Assembly (NCBI GenBank): GCA_025917655.1
Contig: CP084614.1
Coordinates: forward strand, 744,001-808,000
Reading direction: 5' to 3'
DNA length: 64,000 bases
Source of the DNA: Chlorella sorokiniana
Taxonomy: Eukaryota > Chlorophyta > Trebouxiophyceae > Chlorellales > Chlorellaceae
In this document: positions 52,301 to 63,725 of the stretch, piece by piece
Numbering within the stretch: position 1 is the first letter of the stretch
Layout: every line of letters begins with the position of its first letter
Translations under genes and position numbers: made by a program
The notes under the pieces: generated by a model
Database searches by the model: none
Told to the model about the DNA's origin: nothing
The model's input: the letters and a program-made list of their open reading frames with translations, nothing else

Positions 52301-54193
52301 TCATTGCATGCAAGCGCACAGGGGAGGTGCGCAGGGGCGCAGTGGTGGCTCATCCTCAGCTGAGGGGGTGGGTGTTACCAGGGTTGAAGGAGCAGCCCAC
52401 TCGCCGGTGGGGGCAGCGCTGCTCCCGCCCGCCAGCAACTCGTTCTGCAGCTGCCACATGGCCAGCCGGTTGGCAGCAGCGGCATCCAGGTCAGGCGATG
52501 CGCTGCCGCTGCTTCCGCCAGCGCCAGCCGCGCGGCAGTTGATGGCGGTTGCCAGCTGTGAGAGCTCGCCCATGGGCGGGCTGCTGGCGGCCGAGGCGTG
52601 CTGAGCATCCAGGGTGCTGTAGGGGCTTGCAGCACCCGCCGGCAGCGACCAATCGGTGCCGTTTGACAGGCGGCATTCAGTGCCCGCGGGGTGGGCCAGT
52701 GCTGTGGGAAGGGCAGTTGAGCTGCCGGGGGAAGATAGGGGGCTGGCTGGGACGCCAGGTAGGGGCGCGTCACTGCAGGCCCGCCCAGGCTGCTGGCCGC
52801 CTGGCTGAACCCAGGCAGGTTGGCAAAGGGCAGTGGGGCGGGGGCATGGCGAAGCCGGGCATGCGAGCCTCAAAGCCACTGTTTGGCAGCGCCTGGGGCA
52901 TGGGGTACGCCTGCACGGCCAGTGCACAGGGGTCGAGACACCAGTTTGACAACAGGTGCACTGGGCAGCCAGGCAGCCGAGCGCGGATATCTCCAAATGC
53001 TGATGAAATCGCACCGCGGCGCAGCAGCACACCTGCGTGAGTGCTGCCTGCAGCTGGGGGCGCCCCCATTCTCCAGGGAGAGCAGCGCCGCCAGGTTGGC
53101 CAGGTCGGGCGCAGGCGCGCGGGTGGGCATGGCAGTCGGTGGGCCGCTTGCAGAGGTGCTGGCATCGGCTCCCAGCAGCGCTAGTGTCTGCAGCGCCTGC
53201 ACCAGCGTGCTCTGCGCGGCTGCAGCAGCAGGGGAGTGGCAGGCTTGCGGTGGGTGGTGGGCCACCAGGTGGCAGCGTCACAGACCACCCCACCGCCAGC
53301 ATGTCAAGCCCCTCCCTCCCAGCTCGCTCACCCTGCTGCCGGTGCTTGTAGTAGTCGGCGCGGTCCTCCACCAGGTTGAGCTGCTTGATGGGGATGCCGC
53401 AGATGTTCATGGGGCTCTCAGCAATCGCACGCTGTGCATCCTCCAGCAGTGCAAACGTCACAAAGCAGAAGGGGCGGCGGCGGAAGTTGTCCTTGCGCTT
53501 TGGAAAGTAAACGTCTGCGCAAAGTCAGGGCAGCATCGGCCCATTAGTTACGGATTGGGCATCTTTAGCAGCGGCTACTGGTCCAGCAGCTGGGGGGCGC
53601 GGGGTGCGCGGCGGCGCGACAGCAGCGAGCTGTACCTGTCACATGGCCCCATTGACTGAAGTGGGCCCGGACCAGCTCTTCCGTGCACTCTGCAGATGAA
53701 GAGTGAGGTTGAAGGGCAGGAGCAGGGTTGGGAAGTGGCGTGGCTATGGCGTAAGGATGCGAGTTGCCTTCACCCGTCCTTGGTAACCGGCTCAGGGCGG
53801 GACCCCAATCGCCCATGGTTCAAGTCCTCATGCCAAAACCCAGGCAGCGAAAGCCTACAAAGAACACACCAGGAGGGACGTGTCCACAGAAGACGCGGGG
53901 CCCGCTGCCGCGGCTTGCAATGTGGGCTAGATGATCCAACGGGCCACAGCCGATGTTAAGCTGTGCTTGAAGGCGTGCCTGCAGGCGCTCGAGCACCTGC
54001 AAAGTTGTGGTCATGAGGCGAGTGTCAGCGTCACTGCCCCGGAATGCAGGGTTGTTCGACAGGAAACATGATACCCTTGACATTCAATAACAGTCAACAA
54101 GTGCGACCGGCCCAAAGCTGACAAGCCGAGCGGCAGCAGGTTTCCGGCCCCCACCTGGGCCTCGGCGTTTTCTTGCACTGTAGGACGGCACAT
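52301..54193 (-). CDS. RRM-type RNA-binding protein
   Basis: First exons: 54,193-54,155 (MCRPTVQENAEAQ), 53,996-53,870, 53,689-53,636 and 53,514-53,332, all in frame. A short helical N-terminus (VLERLQARLQAQLN) precedes one RRM with RNP2-like RVFCGHVPP, then CTEELVRAHFSQWGHV, then RNP1-like PFCFVTFALLEDAQRAI and IPIKQLNLVEDRADYYKHRQ. The single RRM resembles the DAZAP1/hnRNP type. After this come an Ala/Leu segment (STLVQALQTLALLGADA; LANLAALLSLENGG), a Pro/Ala region and an Asn/Gln/Ala tail ending PPLCACMQ. Targets unknown; a role in mRNA processing or translation is inferred from family. Confidence 0.82.
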
Positions 54194-54636
54194 TATTGCT
54201 GATTACAACTTATAAACGCGGTTTGGAGCATGCAGAGGGCGGGCACTATCTGCGTCGCTGGTGACTCCGCGAAGTCACGTCGCCGCACGCAAAGCACGCG
54301 GAAGAAGGGCGAAGTGCATCGTTAACGGGGTTGCTTACGTGAAGCCGGTTGTTGTGGCTGCTTGACAGCATTTACAGGGGCTGGCAGCACCGTAACACTG
54401 TGTCAGTCCAACTGTCATCCTGCCGCCGCCACCCCTGCAACCAGACGCCTGCCTTGGACACCTTACGTTGCAGCTCAAGTGAGCCTCACTATAGCCAAGA
54501 CGTGTGATTCTTTCAGTGAAATGCACAGGACGGCAGTCTGAGCAGAGGCCAGCAACTCGTTTGCAAATCTTGCAACTGAGCAGCAGGGTGCTGGAGCTCG
54601 CAGGGCACGCCTGCACTGCCAGGCCCAGGAGAAGGC
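54194..54636. other. Intergenic, between PGM stop and RRM start
   Basis: 443 bases between two minus-strand genes. Holds the PGM 3' UTR and the RRM gene's upstream region. No repeat or supported ORF. The minus strand reads GTTTATAAG about 12 bases before the RRM ATG, too close for an ordinary TATA box. Confidence 0.5.
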
Positions 54637-57600
54637 TCAGCTGGAGCCATACACATAGTCCTCTACTTTGCCGGTGCAGACCTCAAACTCTGCAAAGGGA
54701 TACGGGCGGTGTTGGACATTGGGTGACAGCCCCATCATGGCAGCTTCAGCCCCGCACAGCAGCCCGCACAGCAGCCGCAGCCGAGGCGCAGCATGCTGCC
54801 CGCCCAGCCCCCTGACCCGGGTGCGCCTTGAAGAACTCCAGCAGGTGCTGCAGTATGGCACGCATGCCGCCCTGCACCTCCGACTCAACATTCAGCACCA
54901 CGTCTGAAACAGGGGAGGCGGGGGGTGGGTGGGGCGCATGTGTGAACAAAGGCACAGCCTGCTGATCCACATGGGTGGCCCAGTGCCCCACCAAGCTTGC
55001 ACCCTCCACCACTGATGCACACCCGGGTCGTGCAGCGAGGGCCGCAGCAGGATCCAGCCCTCCTTGCCGTCCCCCTCCGCCACCCGCACGCGCCAGCCCT
55101 CGTAGTTTTCTTGCTCCATTCGCCAGTGAGAGGCGCCGCCGCAGCCTGCATATGCGGGCAGGTAGGCAGGGTCTCACCTTCTGGCCGGCCAAGAAAGCAG
55201 CATCTGGTTGAGCGCAATGGCGGCGCCAAGCCCCTTGCAGCATCGGCAGAGGCGCGTGCACGTGGCCCCCGTCCTTGCCTGCATCCACCCAGTCCTTGAA
55301 TGCCGCAGTGACACGCTCCCCCTCAGCCTGCACGTCGGCCGCCTGGATGGCCACCCGGATCTCCATCGCCTCGGCGGGCTCCCTGCGGCGGGGCAGGGCC
55401 AGGAAAGCAGGATGGGTGGTGCATCACAGACCGTCTTCTGCTCTTTGGTCGCCTGCACCTCCCGGCTGCCGGCGGCTGCTGGGCACTTACCGCAGGCTGG
55501 TCAGCATGTCGGCGATGCCCTGCCTGCCCTCCAGGCGGCGCTTGACCATCTCAATCACCACTTTGAGCGCGGTGTAGCAGCCGTCGTCCAGGAAGTAGTT
55601 CTCCTGGGGGTGGGATGGGGAGGACATGGTTCGGCCAAGAGCAGAGCAGCAGCGCCCATAGCCTGCTCCCACTGCACAGCTTTGTGCCGCCAGCTGTCCG
55701 CGCACCCGCAGCGCGCCATGGCCCGACGTTTCCATCATGAGGGGGCATGGCACGCCGGCTTTGTTCAGCTCGATGCCCTGCATCGCCGCGGGGCAACAGG
55801 GATGAGCGGGGCAGCAGAAGCAGGGCACGGTGTAGAGCCGCACAGGGCCGAGGTGGCAGACAGCCTGCGCGGCGGCCCGGGCGGCGCACCTTGTTGATGA
55901 TGTTCTTGTAGCCCTGCAGCCAGGTGGGGAGCGGCAACACGGCGTTGGCATGGAGGACCAGCTCCCTGCCTCTGGGACCCCGCGCCGCCGCGGGAGCCAC
56001 GCTGAGGTCGACCAACCCTCACGCACCTTCTTGAAGCGGAAGTGGTTGCCCCCAGTTCCGCGATGAAGGCCGCCAGGCCGTTGCTGGTGCACGAGTCGGT
56101 GACGATCGTCTCCCGGGGTGCTCTCGCAGCGTGATGGCAGACATGAGCGCAATGTAGCGGTTGCGGTTGATGCCTGCGGAGCAGCCAGCACGGCGCGGAT
56201 TCGCGGGGCAGCCGCACTGACAAGGTTGGTCAGTGGCAGTTGGGGGAAGGCCACGCAGGCCAGCCGCTGTGCGCCTGATATGTTGCTTGCAGCAGCCTGC
56301 AAAGGGCGCGGCGCCTGCGCAGCCCCCACCGTTGCCCCCGCGTCCACGCAGCCCGAACGGTCCACATCAGTGTCCAGCATGATGCCCAGGTCCGCCCCGA
56401 CCCCAGCACCGCCGCCTGCGTCGCCTCCACCGCGTTCTTATCCTCAGGGTTGGGCAGGTGGTGGGGGAAGCTGCCGTCTGCGTGGCGGCGAGGGTGGGGA
56501 GGGGGATGGCCATGGGGTTGAGCCGCATAGCTGTTGCTGCAAGCATCAAGCCTCTGCAGCAGCCAGGCAGGCAGCCGCGGCAGCCTGTGTGGCAGCCCCC
56601 ACCAGGCTCCAGGTAGATGCTGGCGGAGACGTCGGCGCCCAGCGGGCCCAGCACCTGCACCGCATCCGCGCACAGCAGGGCATGCGGCAGTTTCTTTTTG
56701 GGGGCGGGGCAAAACATGCGCGTGGCTGTGTGTGGTCATGCAGCGCGTCCCCGGCCGGCCCAGGCACCCCCGTGCCTGCTCGGCGATGAAGCCGCCGCCG
56801 CCGTTGCCGGGGTTGACCACCACCTTGAGGCCCGTCAGCGGCGAGTCGGGGTGCTCGGGGTGCGCTATCTCCCGCTTCATGATGTCGCGCAGGAAGGCGG
56901 CGTAGTCCTGCGCCACAGGGGGCCACACATGGTGCAGCCAGCGCGAGTTTCCACGCATGGTGCAGCCAGCACAAGCCCCACGGCGGCAGCGGGCGCCCCT
57001 CCTGCGCCACGGCGTGGCTTGCTCAGCGCGCGCGACCACGCGTTCTTCCCGCCGCCCACGCCGGGCTCACCGGCAGGAAGTCCACAACCTGCACCAGCCC
57101 GCTGTTGGCCTGCAGCGCCGCGGTCACCACGAACGCGTGGTCGTTGTGGACGTCGGCGGGCAGCTGCCCTGCCTCTGTCGCCAGCTCGGCCGCGCGCCGC
57201 ACCAGCGCCGAGATGTCGCGCTTCTCCAGCCCGCCCTGCGGCAGGGAAGCAAGGGCCGGGAGTGGGCGGGTCGGCGGCACGCGGGCTTGTCCACGCGCGG
57301 GCGCTGCCTGCTGCATGGTGCAGCCACCCCATCAGCACTTGGTCACGCCAACAGCGGCGGCCAGCAGCCCCCTTCACCTCTGCCGTGCAGAACTTGGCTC
57401 CGTTGCGGTTCACCGGCAGGTGGCTGGCAGTGATCATGACAGCGCCGTCGTACTCGTGGCCTGCAGGAAGGGCGGGCGGGCAGCGGGGGTGTTGCGGTGC
57501 TGCGTGACGGCAACCAGCGCGCGGCATTGAAGCAGCAGGAGGCATCGGGGACAGCACAAGGGCAGCAGCCAGGCGTTGCCCACCCGGCAGGATGCAGCTC

Positions 57601-58265
57601 ATGAACATGGCGGGGGTTGTGCACATGCCAAAGCGCGCCACAGACACCCCGCGCTGACCAGGCCCGCAGCCACGCTGGCGGCCATGAGGGGGAGGAGAGG
57701 CGGGGGTCGCGACCGATGGACGCGCGCAGCGCGCTCGGCGGCCGACCCTTCTTCTCAGACAGCCACTCTGCGGGGAGGTCGCCAGGGCAGACTTGAAAAT
57801 GCGGTTGCCATGCAACCGCTGCGCCAGAAGCTCCTCCGGCTGCTCCTCATGCTCTCGCCTTCACTGCCAGCCTGTGACACACCCCGCTCAGTCCTGCTGC
57901 CAGCCTGCACCCGCACCCGCAAAGGCGGCGCCAATGAAGAACAGCATAGCGGGTGTCAGCGTGACAGGCTCTGCGGGGTTGATGTCCAGCGCCACGCCCC
58001 GCACGTCGCTGCCGTTCTGCACCCGCAGGTACGCCTTGAGCGCGGCGGGGTCCACTGGCGGCGGTGGCGGCGGGCGGCGGCATCCGCCGCAGCATCCGTC
58101 GCCGCTGCAGCACGCCGCAGTGCCTTCACCGTCCGCGCAACGAGTGGCGCATGACACCGCTGCGGCAGTGGGCCTCGCTGCTGGTCTGCGCATGTGCAAA
58201 GCTTGCGTTAGTCGTAGCCTAAAGACTGCCAGCGTGAGGCAGTGGCGAGGAACAGGTGGCGGCAT
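54637..58265 (-). CDS. Phosphoglucomutase/phosphomannomutase-family protein
   Basis: Alpha-D-phosphohexomutase superfamily, many exons. An N-terminal leader (MPPPVPRHC..., Arg/Ala-rich, later Cys/Gly/Pro-rich) may target the plastid. Domain 1: SDVRGVALDIN, FFIGAAFA, EWLSEKKGRPP, FGMCTTPAMF, then the phosphoserine loop ITASHLPVNRNG (57.43 kb). Next: LTGLKVVVNPGNGGGGFIAE (56.83 kb), metal-binding LDTDVDRSGCVDAG (56.36), RETIVTDSCTSNGLAAFIAE (56.1), sugar-binding METSGHGALR (55.73), ENYFLDDGCYTALKVVIEMV, and the C-terminal domain YEGWRVRVAEGDGKEGWILL (55.08), VVLNVESEVQ and VEDYVYGSS. It resembles the divergent plant PGM-like group rather than classical PGM. The usual SHNP and DGDGDR are here SHLP and DTDVDR, so the substrate is uncertain. 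Two single-base frame slips lie near 57,650 and 57,693 in C/G runs. Confidence 0.85.
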
Positions 58266-59199
58266 GGGCTACGTCATCCCTGCTTCATTTGCATTGACCG
58301 TAAATTACGCACCGGGATTTGATACTCCAGGTGCTTCCCTCCACCGCGCCGCTACACACACACTGGCTTGACGGTAGCCACTGCCAACCCGGCTGTTGTA
58401 CAAGCCGCTTGCTTCTATTCTGCCGACAGACTGCATCTAAGTCGTGCCCTAACCGGTCACAGGATCGCGGCGCGCGTCGATCGGTTGAACCGTCTCTGTT
58501 TCGTGGATCCTGCTTTGCAAAGCACCGCAGTTACTCATGAAACGATCGAGCAACAAGAGCGCCCGATCGCTGCAGGGATCTGCCAACTGGCTGATGCTGG
58601 GAGCTGACTTGGCGGCATGGCTGGCGGCAGGGCATCCATACTCGGGTGGACAGCCATTGCCCGCATGCGAGACTGGTATGAACAGTGCATTAAGTACTTG
58701 ACACTGAAAGGCATGAATCCTGCGGTTCTCACCACCGCAGGTCAGTCCACTCCTGGTCAGAGCCGCAGCCTTGTGCAGGCAACACTCCATGCTGCCATGA
58801 TACCCAGCTGCAGACATTACCCAGTGCAATGAACATGTATTAAGCAGCAGAAGGAACCTCTCGGTTCAAGTCTTGAGGCAGCCAGTGCAACTGTCTCGCC
58901 CATGCGCGCGCGCTCCAATGCAAGTTCAATCCAGACACCCATATTGTTTGCGCTAGCAAGCACCTTCTGTTATCTCCGTGTATTTTGATATTGTTCTCTC
59001 GGGTACTAGGCGCGGCCCCTGGTGCTCAACACAGCCGCGTTGCATCTCGGCGCCTTAGGCGGCCTGTCTAATCGGCTGACAGTCAGTGCGTCAACTGTGA
59101 GCGACTTTCGAGTAGCTGGCTAGCCGGAGGGGCTCGCGTGGAGCCTGAGCCGCCGCAGCGCCGCCGCCGCCCAGCTTCCTGCTTGGCGCCGCCTGCTCG
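58266..59199. promoter_or_regulatory. Divergent upstream region of PGM-like and Tweety-like genes
   Basis: 934 bases with no repeat and no ORF I can support; somewhat AT-richer in the centre. It presumably carries the two promoters and the 5' UTR of the Tweety-like gene. No TATA box stands out. Confidence 0.45.
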
Positions 59200-62100
59200 A
59201 TGGTCAACCTGACCACGGCCCCAGGCGGGGGAACCCTTGCGAATGGAGTGGTTACTTACCTTCCAGAGTGCTCCGCACTACGTTTTGACGACGTGGTACG
59301 CTTGGGCTCTGTGGTGCTGCTGGATGTGCGAATGTTTCGCCAGCTCAGCTCACATTGATTCAAACCCCGCCGTCCAGGTTTTCAACAATGCCGAGTCATT
59401 TGATTTAACTGACAGCACATACTATGTGGTGAGTATCAGGCTGCAGCTGTCAGCCCCCTGCACAGCACCTCGTCGCTGCTGCTTTCCTGGCCTTCCTGGT
59501 TTTGACATGCGCGCCTGCCTTCTGGGGCCCGCAGGATCTGATCCCTTCAGTCGTGCCCGGCCTCCTGTTCGCCATCCTGTCCCTGCCCGGCTTCCTGTTG
59601 TTTTCCATCTGGCTGTGCATGCAATGCGGCGGGCAACCCCCGCCGCCACACTGCCCCAGGGCAAGCACAGTTCATTGGCAGCTCAAAGCAGGTGCAGACC
59701 TGCAGGGAAGAGGCATGCTGTAGTTGCTGCCCCGCTGTGCATAGTAACTGCGTGGCCTGTCTCCACATGTATTGCTGCGGCCCGGGCAACGTTTACCCCG
59801 TTTGCCTGCGCTTACGTTTGCAGACTGCTCTGCCGCCCGGAGCACCGCCGCCCGCGACGGCGCCCCCGCCGCTCCCGTCGCGGGCTCGCCTGCAAGGTGG
59901 CGCTCCTGCTGGCGGCGCTGGCGCTGGCTGGGCTGAGCGGTTGGGGCATGGCGCAAAGCATTCAAGCCACCGACAGCACGGTCAGCGACTTCTGGGGCAT
60001 TGTGGAGCAGGTGGAGGGCAAGGTGAGGCGGCGGCAGCGGGGCTACCGGGCGCCGCTGCCTCGCGCGTGCTGGTGCTCACTGTTGCCGCCCGCCTCCTGC
60101 ATGTGCTGCGCTCGGTGCGATGCCCCTGTGACGGTCTGGCAGGCTTGTGCCGAGGCTGCAACGCCCCCGAGCATCCTGCGCCGTGCGGTGCCCGCAGGTC
60201 TCCACTGCTGCCGACGACCTTGAGCTGCTGGGGACGCAGCTGGCCCAGCTGAGCGGCAACGTCAGCACGGTCTCGGATAGGGGCCCAGGTGGGGGGCTCC
60301 CCTGCGGGGATGGGGAGGGATGGCGGGCATGTGTGAGCGGATCGCAGCCGTTGTGACCCGTGCCCCCCGCGTACGCCCCTGGTTCACTGCGTCGTTCCGC
60401 GCCGCCCTGCGTCGATCCATGCCGCCGCGCGGCGCGCCCCGTGAGCGCAGCGCTGCTGGAGCTGTTTGACTCCGCACTCGACCTGCTGACCGGCAGCCAG
60501 CTGGCGGGCCTGCTGACCCCCCGGGCCCACCTGCTGCCTCGCCGCCCGCGCCCACACCCGCCGGCCCCCTTCTGGCCGCCGTCAATGCCAGCGAGGTGCG
60601 GGACGCGCTGGCGGCGGCGGTGGATTCGCTGGTGGCCCTGCCCGACGACATCGACGGCCTGGAGGACGGCATCACGGATGCGGTGCAGCTGCTGCGGGAC
60701 AGCTTCAACGACACGCTGGCCGACATACGCTCCCGCTTCGAGGCACCCACGCTGGCGGTGGAGCAGCGCTGGCGCTTCATCCCCATTGCGGGTGGGGGCT
60801 GCCGCTCCATCAAGCCGGGGCCTGCCCCTGCACCTTCCACGCCCTCGCCAGGCTGCAGCTGTGGCTGGCCCACCCCCTCCCAACACAAATGCGCGCACAC
60901 ACCCTCCCCACCCGCCACCCGCGCCTCCCCCTCCCCTCCAGTCGTGTTTGGCACCACCATCCTGGCGGCCCTGGTCTGCGCCGCCTCCTTCTGGAGCCTA
61001 CGCTGGTATCGCTCGGCCGTCGCCGCCCTGGCGCTGCTCTGGCTGGACCTCGCCCTGCTGTGGCTGCTGGGAGTGGGTGAGCCGCAGGGCGCAGCGCGAC
61101 TGTCGGGCAGCAGCAGGGGCATGCGCGCACTGCAATCCATTGCATTTGTGCAGTCCGCACGGGCAGACAGAGCTTGCCGTGCGTAGTTGCACCTGGGCAT
61201 CCTCCCCCAAACCGCCGCCGGCCCCCCAAACTGGCGCGGCTCCCCCCCTTCCCCCTCGCCTCCAGGCCTGATACGCTTTGTGTCCGTGCTCGCCTCCGAC
61301 TCCTGCCTCTACTCCGAGTTCCTGTCGCTGGACCTGGTGCAGCGCAAGGTGGCAGCCTCTCAGCGCGATCGGGTGAGCCGCCTGCTGCCAGCTGGCTGAT
61401 GCCGGGCGTGCCGGGGCAGGCGCGCTTCGCTGCCCCTGCTGCCTGCAGCTCGAGCGCACGAGCCATGCTGTCAGCGCATCGAGCGTGTCCGCACCGCTCT
61501 CCCCCTTCGCCTCACGCCCACCCACCAACACCCACACCTGCACAATCCATGGAGTAGAATTCAGCTCACCAGGCAAGGTGCCTCCCCGCCTTCCCAGGTC
61601 CTCTCCATCCTCTCCTACGCCTACGGCCTCATCGACATCCCCGACAGCCAGGTGGTGGATCAGCTGCTGGGCGTGCCCACCTGGCGCCTCCACGACGCCG
61701 TGTACGGGCCCTTCCTCCCCCTGGCCACCCAGCTCACGCAGATGGCAGACACGCCGCAGGCACGTGCACTCCTGGCTGCGGTGCCCACCCTGCCGGCGCC
61801 AAGCAGCACGCCCCTCCGCTCCGCGGCCCCCTTGCTGTCAGCAAGCGCCTGCACAGCATTGCAGCGGCTGATGCTGTCCCGCCCCCGCTGCTGTGCCGCA
61901 GGTCGGGGCCCTGGTGGCGGGTGGGGGCTGTGATGGCTGCCTCGCGGCGCTGGCCAACCTCACCGCCATCCTGCCAAACGTTTCCGCAACAGGCAAGTCG
62001 CGGTGCCATGCACTCCTTCCTGTTTCTCGGCTCGCCCTGGGCGACAGCCCTGCCCCGCTGGACTGCTGGCAGCAGCACGTTGAGGGGACCATGCAGGGGC

Positions 62101-62776
62101 TTGCCTCGTGAACTGCCCACCCCTGTCCCGCCCCCGTCCCGCCCCACTGTGCACATTACTGCCCTGCTGCCATGCCCATCCCCCCGCCCCCCCCATCTTG
62201 CCCGCAGTTTGGCGGTTGGAGCAGCAGGCGCTGAGGCCGAGCATCCAGCCGCTGTACCACCAGGTCAAGGGGTACCTGTGCTGTGGGCTGTCGGGCGCCG
62301 CCGCCGACATCTGGGTGGCCTGGACCTGCGCCGGCGTGGTGGGCTTTGTGCTGGGCCTGCTGTGCACGGCGCGCATAGCCCACCACACCCTCTCACTCCG
62401 CAAGTACGAGGTGCGCAGCCGCGGGGCGGCAGTGGCAGTGTGCGGGTGGGTGGGTGCTGGTAGTTGCAAGGGGGGCCGCTGGGGATGCAAAGCGGCGCCG
62501 CCTGGGCTTGCAAGCAGACATCCTCATGTCCCCATCCCTTCATTGCAGCGGCGCCTTGCAGCCGCAGCTGCTGCAGCTGTGCCCGACAAAGTGTGCTGGC
62601 AGGGCGCAGCTCACACTCCACCGACCTCAGAGGGCAAGGGGGGCTCGAGCTGGAGGCAGGCTACACCGGCCAGCCATTCAGCGCAGCAGCGCCAGAGCTT
62701 GCCCTGGCACCACCGGCCGCAGGGTTTGGAGGACAGGGTGGTGCTGCTGCTGCGCCAACCGCGGCCTCAGGCGTGA
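59200..62776 (+). CDS. Tweety-like multi-pass membrane protein
   Basis: About eleven exons. The first (ATG 59,200, MVNLTTAPGGGTLANGVV) is uncertain. Then VFNNAESFDLTDSTYYV, TM1 SVVPGLLFAILSLPGFLLFS (59.55 kb), an Arg-rich loop, and TM2 VALLLAALALAGLSGWG (59.9). A long helical ectodomain follows, with DFWGIVEQVEGK, LELLGTQLAQLSGNVSTVSD, LPDDIDGLEDGITDAVQLL and FNDTLADIRSRFE (60.0-60.8). Then TM3 TTILAALVCAASFW, TM4 AVAALALLWLDLALLWLL (61.0), a second ectodomain with Cys pairs (CDGCLAALANLTAIL) and TM5 WVAWTCAGVVGFVLGLLC (62.3), then a cytoplasmic tail. Five TMs and two loops fit the Tweety/TTYH and plant Tweety-like families. Introns 61,760-61,901 and 61,993-62,207 are GC-AG. Channel activity is not implied. 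Confidence 0.75.
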
Positions 62777-63725
62777 CCCAGCACCTGTTCTGGCCGTGGG
62801 GCCGGCATACCAGCAGGCCCGCCCCCGCGCTGATGCATCCATGCAAGCTCGCTGCGATTCCGACTTGTGAGTCACATGCAAGGTGCTTGTGAAAGTTACA
62901 ATCTTGGGCTGCGGGAAAAAGGGGCAGTGCAGGCTCACAGGATGGCGCTCGTGGAGTGGAATACGCAGGCCGGCCTGGCACGGCCTGAGCGCGGTGACGC
63001 TCCACATCCCTCGGCGGATCGGCCAGGCACGAGGGAGCCGTTGCAGGAAAAGCGCAGGAAAGTGAGGACTGATGGGGATGATAGCTACAAGAGGCACTGG
63101 CTGCAGATGCCACCACAGCGGCGGGCACGTGGCACGGGACAGGCCCACCAACAGCAAGCAAGCACTTGGTTGCAAACGGGGACAGACGGTGAGCACGCAG
63201 GGGGAAGAGAAAGAAATCGGTTTCCGCGCGTGGGGGCAGCCTTGGCGAGGTCGGGCATCTGCGAAGGGCGCTTCTTGCAGGAGCGGCAACTCAAAAAGGT
63301 AACGGGCGTGGTAAGGGGCGGCGGGAGAGGGCCCAGAGCAGCCGAGGGGTGTCGAGGCGTTGGTAAGGGTAGTCAAATTGCGTGTCATTGTTGGCAAAGA
63401 ATACCATGCATGCTTCCCTCAGCAGAGGCCGTTAGGTCACCACCAGGCAGCGCGGTGGGCTGCACCCCCACACCGCGTGCGGCTGCCGCGAGCGGCAAGG
63501 TGGCTGTGGGCCAAAACATAGGGCAGCCAAAGCAAGGACGGGTAGAGGGAGAGGCCAGCAAGCACAGGGCCTGGGCATGAGTGGTATGGCGACATGTTGT
63601 ACAGGCAGCCTGGCCCTGTGCAGCAAGCCGCAAGCTGCGGGAGAGGAGCCAATCACCCACAGCCGTTTCGCTGCCAGCGCTGGTTTCATTCGTTGTAGGC
63701 GTGGCGCTGCAGCATGGGGAGCAGG
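62777..63725. other. Intergenic / 3' region between convergent genes
   Basis: 949 bases between the Tweety-like stop and the stop of the gene leaving the right edge, so mostly 3' UTRs. A 237-codon open stretch on the plus strand (62,867-63,580) lacks coding signs: scattered Arg/Gly, no domain, no splice-supported partner. No repeat is seen. Confidence 0.5.

Noticed and set aside
62867-63580. 237-codon open stretch on the plus strand
   Set aside because: Composition is random-looking and it lies between convergent genes where 3' UTRs are expected.
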